A stretch of 64,000 bases of DNA from Burkholderia sp. Ac-20365 (GTDB lineage Bacteria > Pseudomonadota > Gammaproteobacteria > Burkholderiales > Burkholderiaceae): positions 1-64,000 of the forward strand of contig NZ_JAAGPI010000034.1 of NCBI RefSeq assembly GCF_017104715.1. Reading direction: 5' to 3'. Below, in pieces: positions 34,489 through 43,118 of this stretch. Numbering within the stretch: the stretch's first letter is position 1; every line of letters starts with the position of its first letter. The notes under the pieces were generated by a model. It did not search any database and was not told where the DNA came from. It saw nothing but the letters and a program-made list of their open reading frames with translations. The position numbers were made by a program, and so were the translations under genes.

Positions 34489-34502
34489 TTTACTATAGTG
34501 AA
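34489..34502. promoter_or_regulatory. PuuR-like operator, binding-protein side
   Basis: TTTACTATAGTGAA includes the 8-bp palindrome ACTATAGT flanked by TT/AA and matches the sites at 29322 and 34334 at 12 of 14 positions each. It lies 83 bases upstream of the binding-protein start. Confidence 0.5.
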
Positions 34503-34584
34503 TACTAAATTGCATCTGGAGACAACGGCACCATGCAACGGTTCCAGACATCAAAACTCCGACCATTCAGGAATACAAATTGCC

Positions 34585-35616
34585 ATGAAGACCATCAAGC
34601 GATTCGTATCGACGGTGACACCCGCTCTGCTCCTCCTTTCTCCCCTTGCAGCCCACGCGGGCGACCTCGTCGTTGCCGCATTCGGCGGATTGTGGGAACA
34701 GAGCTTTCGTCAATGCGTGATCAAGCCTTATGAGCAGCAGACGGGCAAACACGTCGACGTCGTGCTCGGCACGCCGGCGCAGTGGCTCAACCAGATCGGC
34801 GCGAATCCGTCCAAGCCGCCCATCGACGTCATCGCGACGCCGGCCGACAACGCAATCGATGCAACCAAGCGCGGGCTCGTGATGAAGCTCGACGCGGGTC
34901 ACGTTCCGCGTATCAAGGAAATTCCCGCCCGTTTCGTCGATCCTGTCGATGGCTATGGCGCCGTGTTCGATTACGGCGCGATGGGTGCGCTGTACAACCG
35001 CAAGACCGTGCCGAATCCGCCTACCGACTGGAAGTCGTTCGTTCAGGGAACGATTGCGGGCAAATGGCATGCATCGATGCCGAGCATCAACTACTTCGGC
35101 GGCGGTATCTCGACGCTATGGATGTACTCGTCGCTGTATGGCGGCAACCTGCAGAACATCCAGCCCGCGCTCGACCAGATCAAGCAGATGGTGGCCAGCG
35201 GCCATCTCGACATGTGGACCGATCCCAATCAGGTGCTGAACGCGCTGAAGTCGGGCGATGTCGACATTGCGATGTACTGGGACGGACGCGCATGGGCGTT
35301 CATCAATGGCGGCAACAAGGAATTCAACTACTACACGCCGTCACCGGGCGCGACGATTTCGATGACGTTCCTGCAAAAGGTCAAGGGCGGCTCCGATCTC
35401 GCATGGGACTTCATCAATCTTGCGATGAGCCCCGGACCGCAAGCGTGTTTCGCAGCAGCGACGCGCTATGGCGTGACGAATCAGAACGTCGTGTATCCGG
35501 CTGACGTCAAGCCGCAGATCACGCAGATCGACAAGCTCATTTTCCCGCCCTTCAAGGACTTTCCGCAGTACCAGTCGAGTTGGGTGGATCAATGGAACAA
35601 ACAGGTCGGCCGCTAG
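34585..35616 (+). CDS. Periplasmic substrate-binding protein (PotD/family 1 class)
   Basis: The 343-residue protein has a signal peptide (cleavage near AHA-G, about residue 22) and the family 1/PotD-like start GDLVVAAFGGLWEQSF. It is divergent from the oxidase-PotABC operon and completes that transporter: it is the only binding protein next to it. The ATG at 34585 is chosen because it immediately precedes the signal peptide; the frame is open to 34498. Downstream, HyuA3 begins after 95 bases that contain a GC-rich stem (35645-35678). Confidence 0.88.
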   Translation: MKTIKRFVSTVTPALLLLSPLAAHAGDLVVAAFGGLWEQSFRQCVIKPYEQQTGKHVDVVLGTPAQWLNQIGANPSKPPIDVIATPADNAIDATKRGLVMKLDAGHVPRIKEIPARFVDPVDGYGAVFDYGAMGALYNRKTVPNPPTDWKSFVQGTIAGKWHASMPSINYFGGGISTLWMYSSLYGGNLQNIQPALDQIKQMVASGHLDMWTDPNQVLNALKSGDVDIAMYWDGRAWAFINGGNKEFNYYTPSPGATISMTFLQKVKGGSDLAWDFINLAMSPGPQACFAAATRYGVTNQNVVYPADVKPQITQIDKLIFPPFKDFPQYQSSWVDQWNKQVGR

Positions 35617-35644
35617 GCACCCTGCCCTAAGCACTTCGGTTTGC

Positions 35645-35678
35645 CGGGCGGATCACGCACGACGTGCCGCGCCGCCCG
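35645..35678 (+). repeat. GC-rich stem between binding-protein and HyuA3 genes
   Basis: CGGGCGG (35645-35651) pairs with CCGCCCG (35672-35678) around a smaller GCAC/GTGC stem. It has no T-run and lies within the presumed operon. It could protect the binding-protein mRNA or attenuate downstream genes. Confidence 0.4.
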
Positions 35679-35711
35679 CGAACTGCATCGATTTCATTTC
35701 GGAGAAATTCT

Positions 35712-37760
35712 ATGTCTTATAGAGTTGGCGTCGACATTGGAGGGTCGTTTACCGACTTCGCTGTTCTGGACGAAGACACCAAGGAGATCAAGAGCCTCAA
35801 GGTCTTTTCGCGGCCGGATCAGCCAGGTGCGGAAGTGCTCGCCGGCATCTCGGCGCTGGGCGAGCGATACGGCATCGAGCCAAAGGACATTGCGTACTTC
35901 ACGCACGGCACGACGGTCGGCATCAACACCGTGATCCAGCGCAAAGGCCTGCGGCTCGCGCTGTTCACGAACGAGCACTTCTGCGACGTGCTCGAACTCG
36001 CCCGCCTGAAGATCCCGGACATGTACAACCTGCTGTCCAAACGCCCCGCACCGCTGATCGAACGGGACATGGTGTTTGGCATCCCCGGCCGGATCGATGC
36101 GCGAGGCAACGAACTTACACCGCTCGACGAAGAAGCGCTTGCACAAGCGCTGCGTCGGGCCGTCGCTTCGGGTGCGCAGGGCATCGTGATTTCGTTCCTG
36201 CATTCGTACACGAATCCCGAGCACGAAATTCAGGCCAAGGCATTTCTGGAGAAAGCGCGTCCCGGATTCCCCGTGTTCCGCTCCAGCGAGACGTGGCCGA
36301 TCATTCGCGAATACGAACGCACCATCACTGCTGTGGTGGGCGGCTATGTGCAGCCGCGTGTCGCGCACTATCTCGAAGCGTTGCAATACGCGCTGAAGGA
36401 AGCCGGCGTGTCCGCCGAGGCGCATCTGACGAAAACCAACGGCGGCATCATGACCGCCGAACAGGGCAAGCGCGACTGCGTGCAGATGATCCTGTCCGGC
36501 ACCGCGTCCGGTGTGATCGGCGCGAGCTACGTTGCAGAAACCAGCAATATCGCGCACTGCATGAGCCTGGATATCGGTGGCACCAGCGCTGACGTCGCGC
36601 TCATCGAAAACGGTCAGCCGCAGTATGGTGTCGGCGAAAAGATCGGCGACTTCAATATTCATATTCCGTCGGTGTCGGTGACGTCCATCGGCGAAGGCGG
36701 CGGCTCGATTGCATGGATCGACGAATATGGCGTGCTGAAAGTCGGCCCGGATAGCGCAGGCTCGCGCCCCGGCCCCGCCTGCTACGGCATGGGCGGCACC
36801 AAAGCGACCATCACCGACGCGTTCGTCGCATGCGGGCTGGTCGGCCACTCGCAACTCGGCTACAACGCTGTCAATGTCGATCGCGCGAAGGCACGCGACG
36901 CCGTGGGCGAACTCGCCAGCCAGCTCGGCCGATCGATCGAAGAAACGGCGGAAGCGATCATCAAGATCGCGATCTCCGGCATGTATGCCGATGTCAGCGC
37001 GCTCGTGTCGCGCTTCGGTATCGACGTGACGGAATATGCGCTGCTGGCATTCGGCGGCGCGGGCCCGATGATGGCCTGTTTCCTCGCGCGCGAACTCAAG
37101 ATGCCCGAAACGCTCGTGCCGCCGACGCCGGGCGTGCTGAGCGCACTGGGCGGACTGATTGCCGACCTGAAGAACGATTTCATCAAGACGGTCTACGCCG
37201 ATCTCCGGCCCGAACTCTCGCAGAACCTCGCAGCCGAATTCAGGAAGCTGCGCGAAGAAGCGCTGCACTGGTTGAAGACCGATCAGGGTTACAACGGCAA
37301 GCCGACATTCGTGTTCTCGGCGGAGATGCGTTATCGCGGGCAATCGTTCGAGATCGACACTGAACTCGATCCGTCGCTCGTGGAACATTGCGATGCCGAT
37401 GCGCTTGCAGCGGCCTTCCATGCCGCCCACCGACGCATGTACGGACACGCGGACGACAGCGCCGCCGTGCAGGTCATCACGTTGCGTCTCGTGGCGATCG
37501 GCAAGACGGACAAGCCTCAATTCCCGCGCCGCGCACTGAACGTCGCGACGCCGAACGCCGTTGGCACCGTCACCTGCCACCTGGATGGCGAGATTCGCGA
37601 AATCGGCCTGTATCGACGTGCATTGCTCGAACCGGGCCATCACTTCGACGGCCCCGCCGTGATCGCACAGGACGACTGCACGACTGTCGTTCCTCCCGGC
37701 TTCCGCGTCAACGTGGATGAATTCAGCAACCTGCGCATCGTTCTGGAGAACACGCGATGA
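35712..37760 (+). CDS. HyuA/OplA-family ATP-dependent amidohydrolase subunit (HyuA3)
   Basis: The 682-residue alpha subunit has GVDIGGSFTDFAVLDE (residues 6-21), HGTTVGINTVIQRKG, the second motif SLDIGGTSADVAL and GEGGGSIAWIDEYG. It is much closer to HyuA4 than to HyuA1 or HyuA2; the first 120 residues of HyuA3 and HyuA4 agree at roughly two thirds of positions by eye. The ATG at 35712 follows GGAGAAATTCT. Its stop overlaps the HyuB3 start. Confidence 0.9.
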   Translation: MSYRVGVDIGGSFTDFAVLDEDTKEIKSLKVFSRPDQPGAEVLAGISALGERYGIEPKDIAYFTHGTTVGINTVIQRKGLRLALFTNEHFCDVLELARLKIPDMYNLLSKRPAPLIERDMVFGIPGRIDARGNELTPLDEEALAQALRRAVASGAQGIVISFLHSYTNPEHEIQAKAFLEKARPGFPVFRSSETWPIIREYERTITAVVGGYVQPRVAHYLEALQYALKEAGVSAEAHLTKTNGGIMTAEQGKRDCVQMILSGTASGVIGASYVAETSNIAHCMSLDIGGTSADVALIENGQPQYGVGEKIGDFNIHIPSVSVTSIGEGGGSIAWIDEYGVLKVGPDSAGSRPGPACYGMGGTKATITDAFVACGLVGHSQLGYNAVNVDRAKARDAVGELASQLGRSIEETAEAIIKIAISGMYADVSALVSRFGIDVTEYALLAFGGAGPMMACFLARELKMPETLVPPTPGVLSALGGLIADLKNDFIKTVYADLRPELSQNLAAEFRKLREEALHWLKTDQGYNGKPTFVFSAEMRYRGQSFEIDTELDPSLVEHCDADALAAAFHAAHRRMYGHADDSAAVQVITLRLVAIGKTDKPQFPRRALNVATPNAVGTVTCHLDGEIREIGLYRRALLEPGHHFDGPAVIAQDDCTTVVPPGFRVNVDEFSNLRIVLENTR

Positions 37761-39760
37761 CTATCGACAAGGCAGTGCTTCAGGTCCTCGCCAACCACTG
37801 CAAGGCAGCGGCGGAGAGCATGGGCTATACGCTGATGAGAACGGCGTATTCGACCTTCGTGAAAGAGACGGAGGACTTCTCGTGCCAGCTGCTCACCAAA
37901 GAAGGGCTGACGTTCGCGTCGCCGAAGACGATGGGCGCGACCTGGTACACGGGTCTCGACTACAGCGCCGTGATCGCGATGACGAACGACTATCGGGAAG
38001 GCGACGTCTACATGACGAACGACCCGTATAGCGGCTACGTCGCGACGCATTCGCCCGACATCCACATCTGGAAGCCGGTGTTCAGCGAAGGCCAGCTGGT
38101 GTGCTTCGTCGGATGCCACGTGCACAACACCGATGTCGGCGGCGCCGTGCCCGCGACGCTGTCGCGCACGCTGACGGAAGTGCAGCAGGAAGGCCTGCGC
38201 ATTCCGCCAGTTCTCCTGATGCGCGACGGCGTGCTGAACCAGGAAGTGCTCGACATCATGCGCATCAACGTGCGCGTGCCGGACCAGAACCGCGGTGACC
38301 TGAATGCGCAACTGGCGTGCGTGAACACGGGTGAAGCGAAGGTGCTCGAGATCATCGAGCGCATGGGCCGCGAGCAGTTCGTGGAAGGGATCGAAGAACT
38401 GCTGAACTACGCGGACCAGCAGGCGCGCGACATCATCCGCTCGATTCCCGACGGCGACTATTCGTTCGCCGACTACGCCGACGAAGATTCCACCAACGGC
38501 TTTCCTGCGCGCATCTGCCTCACGGCACGCGTGCGCGGCGATTCCGTCGAACTCGATTTCACCGGTACGGACCCGCAACTCGCGTCGTCGCTGAACATGC
38601 CGACGGGCGGCAACGAGCGGCATGCGCTGATCGCAGTCGGTTTCATCTACGTGCTGTACGCGCTGAAGCCGAACATCGAACTGAACTCGGGTTCGGTGCG
38701 CGCATTGCGGGCGATCCTGCCTGCCGGTTCCGTCGTGAATGCCGTGTATCCCGCCGCTGTCGGCATGCGCAGCCTGCTGTGCAACGTCACGCAGACTGCC
38801 ATCATCGGCGCGTTCACGCAGGCCTTGCCGGACCGTCTGCCTGCATCGCCCGGCAGCGGCGTGTCGATCCTCAACGTGAAGACCACGACCCACGACGGCC
38901 GAATGGTGATGGCGTCGATCGGTCCGGTAGGCGGCGGCGCGGGCGGCGGTCCTGCCGAAGACGGCGCGGAAGGCAGCGGCGCCAACATGTCGTTCCTCAA
39001 GAACACGCCCGTCGAAATCAACGAAGCCGAAGTGCCCATTTATATCCGCAAGTACGGCCTCGTTCCGGACTCCGGCGGACCCGGGCGTTTGCGCGGCGGC
39101 AGCGCGACCTTCATGGAGTTCCAGTTGTTTGCGCCGAACAGCATGGTGACGGCGCGCAACCGCGACCGGACCATTATTTCCGCGTGGGGCATTCTCGGCG
39201 GCGCGCCCGGCCGCACGTCGCGCTTCGTCAAGAACCCGGATTCCGCGAACCCGGTTGAACTCGGCAACGCGGACATCGTGATGTGCGAACCGGGCGACGT
39301 CATTCTCGTCGAAGGCCCCGGCGCGGGCGGCTATGGACACGCATACGAGCGCCCCGTCGCGGCGGTCGTGGCGGACGTCCGCCGTGGGCTGGTGTCGCGC
39401 GAACAGGCGAAAGAAGGCTACGGCGTTTCGGTCGACAAGGACTATATCGTCGATGAAAAAGCGACGACTGCGCTGCGCGATGCAATGCGAGCCAAACCCG
39501 TTGGCGGCCACTACGCGCACGGACCAGGCCGCACGGCGTTCGAGCAGGTCTGGACCACGGCGCGCTATCAGGCGCTGACGCAGATTCTCGCGAAGGCACC
39601 CATCTCGTGGCGCTATTTCGTCAAGCACAAGCTGTTCGCAGCAATCGGCAAGCAGGTCGCGGGACCGGATGGCGGCGCGGGCGACGTGAACGCAGCGTAC
39701 ATCGCACTGACGCGCCAGTTTCCCGAACTTCCCACGCTCGCCGACACCGTCGCCGCGTAA
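37757..39760 (+). CDS. HyuB/OplB-family amidohydrolase subunit, long form (HyuB3)
   Basis: The 667-residue beta subunit has MGYTLMRTAYSTFVKETED, MTNDPYSGYVATHSPD, the histidine-rich GCHVHNTDVGG and GGGAGGGPAEDG. It continues about 115 residues beyond the glycine-rich GAGGYG block where HyuB1 and HyuB2 end, with a C-terminal domain found also in HyuB4. It is translationally coupled to HyuA3 and followed by an old yellow enzyme gene. Confidence 0.9.
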   Translation: MTIDKAVLQVLANHCKAAAESMGYTLMRTAYSTFVKETEDFSCQLLTKEGLTFASPKTMGATWYTGLDYSAVIAMTNDYREGDVYMTNDPYSGYVATHSPDIHIWKPVFSEGQLVCFVGCHVHNTDVGGAVPATLSRTLTEVQQEGLRIPPVLLMRDGVLNQEVLDIMRINVRVPDQNRGDLNAQLACVNTGEAKVLEIIERMGREQFVEGIEELLNYADQQARDIIRSIPDGDYSFADYADEDSTNGFPARICLTARVRGDSVELDFTGTDPQLASSLNMPTGGNERHALIAVGFIYVLYALKPNIELNSGSVRALRAILPAGSVVNAVYPAAVGMRSLLCNVTQTAIIGAFTQALPDRLPASPGSGVSILNVKTTTHDGRMVMASIGPVGGGAGGGPAEDGAEGSGANMSFLKNTPVEINEAEVPIYIRKYGLVPDSGGPGRLRGGSATFMEFQLFAPNSMVTARNRDRTIISAWGILGGAPGRTSRFVKNPDSANPVELGNADIVMCEPGDVILVEGPGAGGYGHAYERPVAAVVADVRRGLVSREQAKEGYGVSVDKDYIVDEKATTALRDAMRAKPVGGHYAHGPGRTAFEQVWTTARYQALTQILAKAPISWRYFVKHKLFAAIGKQVAGPDGGAGDVNAAYIALTRQFPELPTLADTVAA

Positions 39761-39817
39761 TCGAACAGGACAGCGGCGCGCCACGCGCGTCGCGAATCAC
39801 CAATCAGGAGTACAGGC

Positions 39818-41014
39818 ATGAATGCCAATCCCGCCATGCTCGAATCGCAACCCGCAGCCAGGCTCTTCACCCCGTTCACGCTGCGTGGCGTGACGTTTCC
39901 GAACCGCATCGTGATCGCGCCGATGCAGATGTACAAGTCGAAGCCCGACGGCATTCTGACCGACTGGCATTTCCAGCATCTTGCGAAATTCGCGGTCGGC
40001 GGTGCCGGCACCGTGATGACGGAAGGGCTTATCGTCGATGAAGTGGGCCGCAACACCTACGGCGATCTCGGTATCTGGTCGGACGCGCAGGTGCCTGCGC
40101 TGTCGCGTCTCACTGGCTTTCTTCACGAGGCCGGCTCGCTTGCCGCCGCGCAATTGCATCACGCGGGTCCAAAATCGGCGCGTCAGCGGCCATGGGAAGG
40201 ACTCGGGCCGCTCGGCGACGCCGAAGCCGCACGCGGCGAAGTGCCGTGGCAGCCGGTGAGTTCGTCGGATGGCCGCTCGGTTGAAGGCTGGCATCAGCCG
40301 CGTGCGCTGACGAAGGATGAAATCCGCCAGCTCGTCGACCGCTATGCAGCGGGTGCGCGCCGCGCTGATCAGGCCGGCTTCGACGTGCTCGATGTCCACG
40401 CGGCGCACGGTTATCTGATTCACTCGTTCCTCTCGCCGATCGCCAATCGACGTGACGACGAATACGGCGGCGACCGCGACGGCCGCATGCGTTTCGCGCT
40501 CGAAATCGCCAGTGCGCTGCGCGCCAACTGGCCCGCGCACAAGCCGATCTTTTTCCGGCTGTCGTGCGTCGACTGGCGTCCGGACGTCGACTCGCGCAGC
40601 GACGGCTGGACGATCGAAGACAGTTGCGTGCTGGCCACCGAGTTGCACAAACGCGGCGTCGATCTGATCGACTGCTCGTCGGGTGGCATCCGCGCTGAAA
40701 ACTCGTTGATGGACTACGCGAAAAAACGCCAGCGGCTCACGCGCGGTCATCAGGTGCCGTATGCCGAGCAGATCCGCAAGACCACGAGCGTGCCGACCAT
40801 GGCTGTCGGCGTCATTCTCGATGGGCCGCAAGCCGAACAGATTCTCGCCGAAGAGAAAGCCGATCTGATCGCGATCGGCCGCGAAGCGCTGATCGATCCG
40901 CATTGGGCGCTGCACGCGGCGCAGGCGCTTGGCGTCGATCCGGACTGGAAGCGGTGGCCATCGTCGTACGGATGGTGGCTCGCATTGCGCGCACGAATCG
41001 GCATTCAGGACTGA
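39818..41014 (+). CDS. Old yellow enzyme family oxidoreductase lacking the YqjM cysteine
   Basis: The 398-residue FMN-binding TIM barrel has LHHAGPKSARQRPWEG and the substrate-binding pair in VHAAHGYLIHSFLSP, with IGREALIDPHW near the end. The motif that is PMCQYSA in the other copy (13282) is PMQMYKS here, so the redox-tuning cysteine is absent. It lies between two HyuA-HyuB pairs, 57 bases after HyuB3 and 54 before HyuA4. It probably reduces a C=C bond in an intermediate of the same pathway, or is inactive on classic enones. Confidence 0.88.
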   Translation: MNANPAMLESQPAARLFTPFTLRGVTFPNRIVIAPMQMYKSKPDGILTDWHFQHLAKFAVGGAGTVMTEGLIVDEVGRNTYGDLGIWSDAQVPALSRLTGFLHEAGSLAAAQLHHAGPKSARQRPWEGLGPLGDAEAARGEVPWQPVSSSDGRSVEGWHQPRALTKDEIRQLVDRYAAGARRADQAGFDVLDVHAAHGYLIHSFLSPIANRRDDEYGGDRDGRMRFALEIASALRANWPAHKPIFFRLSCVDWRPDVDSRSDGWTIEDSCVLATELHKRGVDLIDCSSGGIRAENSLMDYAKKRQRLTRGHQVPYAEQIRKTTSVPTMAVGVILDGPQAEQILAEEKADLIAIGREALIDPHWALHAAQALGVDPDWKRWPSSYGWWLALRARIGIQD

Positions 41015-41068
41015 CGGGCGTTCATCCACCTTTCGCTCTCTATCGATGAACACATTACGGACAGAAAA

Positions 41069-43111
41069 ATGGCTCACAGAATCGGCGTAGATATCGGCGG
41101 ATCGTTTACGGATTTCGCCGTCCTCGATGAACAGACCAAAGAAGTGCGCGCACTGAAGGTCTTTTCCAGACCGGACTCGCCCGGTGCCGAAGTGCTGACG
41201 GGCATCGCCCAGTTGACCGCGCGCTACGGCATCAAACCGGAAGACATCAGCTACTTCACACACGGCACGACAGTGGGCGTCAACACCGTGATCCAGAAGA
41301 AAGGCCTGCGCCTCGCGCTCTTCACCACGGCCGACTTCTGCGATGTGCTCGAACTCGGCCGCCTGAAGCTGCCGAACATGTTCGATCTGCTCTCGCGCCG
41401 CCCTGCCCCGCTGATTCCGCGCGAGCGCGTGTTCGGCATTCGCGAGCGCCTGCTCGCCGATGGCTCGGTCGACGTCAGCCCCGACGAAGACGACATCAAA
41501 CGTGCAGTGAATCTCGCTATCAAGGCGGGCGCGGAAGGCATCGTCATCGCGTTCCTGCATTCGTACCGCAACGGCATGCACGAAACGGCCGTCAAGAAGA
41601 TCGTGCGCGAGATCGCGCCGACCTTGCCGGTGTTCTGTTCGTCCGAAGTGTGGCCGATCATTCGCGAGTACGAGCGCACCATGACGGCTGTGATCGACGG
41701 ATACGTCCAGCCGCGCGTCGCGCATTACCTCGCGTCATTGCAGGCGGCGTTGAAAGAAGCGGGCGTGATGCCGGAGCCGCGCATCACGAAGTCCAATGGC
41801 GGCGTCATGACGGCCGAGCAAGGCAAGCGCGACTCCGTGCAGATGATTCTGTCGGGCACGGCATCGGGCGTGATCGGCGCGGCGTTCGTGGCGCAATCGT
41901 GCGGACTGAACGACTGCATGAGTCTTGATATCGGCGGAACGAGCGCGGACGTCGCGATCATCACCGATGGCAAGCCGCGCTATGGCATCGGCGAATACAT
42001 CGGCGATTACCAGATCTATATTCCGTCCGTGTCGGTGACCTCGATCGGCGAAGGCGGCGGCTCGATCGCGTGGATCGACTCGCTCGGCGTGCTGAAGGTC
42101 GGGCCCGACAGCGCCGGCTCGACGCCGGGTCCGGCGTGCTATGGCCGCGGCGGCAAGCTGCCGACCATCACCGACGCGTTCGCCGTGTGCGGCATCGTCG
42201 GACAGGAGCAGCTTGGCTTCAATGCCGTTTCCGTCGATGTCGCGGCTGCTCGCGCGGCCATCGGCACGCTGGCGCACGAGCTGAACAAATCGGTCGAAGA
42301 GACCGCCGAGTCGATCATCCGCATCGCGGTGGCGCGCATGTTCGCCAAGGTCAGCGCGCTGGTGACGAAGTTCGGCATCGATCCGCGCACGATGTCGATG
42401 CTGCCCTTCGGCGGCGCGGGCCCGATGATGGGCTGTCTGCTTGCACGCGAACTCGGCATGCGCCGCACCGTCGTGCCCGTCACGCCTGGCGTGCTGAGCG
42501 CGCTCGGCGGGCTGCTCGCCGACTTCAAGAACGACTTCATCAAGATGCTGTTCGTCGAACTCGACGACAGCGTGCTGCCCGAGTTGCGCAGCGGCTTTGC
42601 CGACCTGCGTGAGCGCGGCGCCGCGTGGCTGCGCGACGATCAGGGCTACGAAGGCGAGGCTGAACTGCAGTTCTCTGCCGACATGCGTTATCGCGGGCAG
42701 TCGTTTGAAATTGAAGTGGCGCTCACGCAGGAAGTCGCGTGTGAAGGTACCGCCGGGCAACTCAAGGCCGCCTTCCACGCCGCGCACGAAGCGATGTACG
42801 GCCATTCGGACCCGGACGCGGCGGTGCAGCTTGTCAGCCTGCGGCTCGTCGCGAGCGGCAAGACGCCGCGCCCCGAGATGAAGCGCATCCGCGAAAACGA
42901 CGGCACGCCGCCGTCGTTCCGCGAGATCGAAATCTGGGCGGAAGGCAAGCAGCAGCGCGTGCCGCTTTACGTGCGCGCAGGACTGCTCGCCGGGCACACG
43001 TTCGCAGGCCCCGCCGTCGTCGCGCAGGACGACACGACCACCTTCATTCCGTCGGGCACCGACGTCACCGTCGATGCGTTCGGCAACCTCGACATCACAT
43101 TCGTAAGGTAG
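41069..43111 (+). CDS. HyuA/OplA-family ATP-dependent amidohydrolase subunit (HyuA4)
   Basis: The 680-residue alpha subunit parallels HyuA3 along its length: GVDIGGSFTDFAVLDE, HGTTVGVNTVIQKKG, SLDIGGTSADVAI and GEGGGSIAWIDSLG. It is followed after seven bases by HyuB4. Together with HyuA3-HyuB3 it looks like a tandem duplication that later diverged, leaving the old yellow enzyme between. Confidence 0.9.
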   Translation: MAHRIGVDIGGSFTDFAVLDEQTKEVRALKVFSRPDSPGAEVLTGIAQLTARYGIKPEDISYFTHGTTVGVNTVIQKKGLRLALFTTADFCDVLELGRLKLPNMFDLLSRRPAPLIPRERVFGIRERLLADGSVDVSPDEDDIKRAVNLAIKAGAEGIVIAFLHSYRNGMHETAVKKIVREIAPTLPVFCSSEVWPIIREYERTMTAVIDGYVQPRVAHYLASLQAALKEAGVMPEPRITKSNGGVMTAEQGKRDSVQMILSGTASGVIGAAFVAQSCGLNDCMSLDIGGTSADVAIITDGKPRYGIGEYIGDYQIYIPSVSVTSIGEGGGSIAWIDSLGVLKVGPDSAGSTPGPACYGRGGKLPTITDAFAVCGIVGQEQLGFNAVSVDVAAARAAIGTLAHELNKSVEETAESIIRIAVARMFAKVSALVTKFGIDPRTMSMLPFGGAGPMMGCLLARELGMRRTVVPVTPGVLSALGGLLADFKNDFIKMLFVELDDSVLPELRSGFADLRERGAAWLRDDQGYEGEAELQFSADMRYRGQSFEIEVALTQEVACEGTAGQLKAAFHAAHEAMYGHSDPDAAVQLVSLRLVASGKTPRPEMKRIRENDGTPPSFREIEIWAEGKQQRVPLYVRAGLLAGHTFAGPAVVAQDDTTTFIPSGTDVTVDAFGNLDITFVR

Positions 43112-43118
43112 TCAAGAC

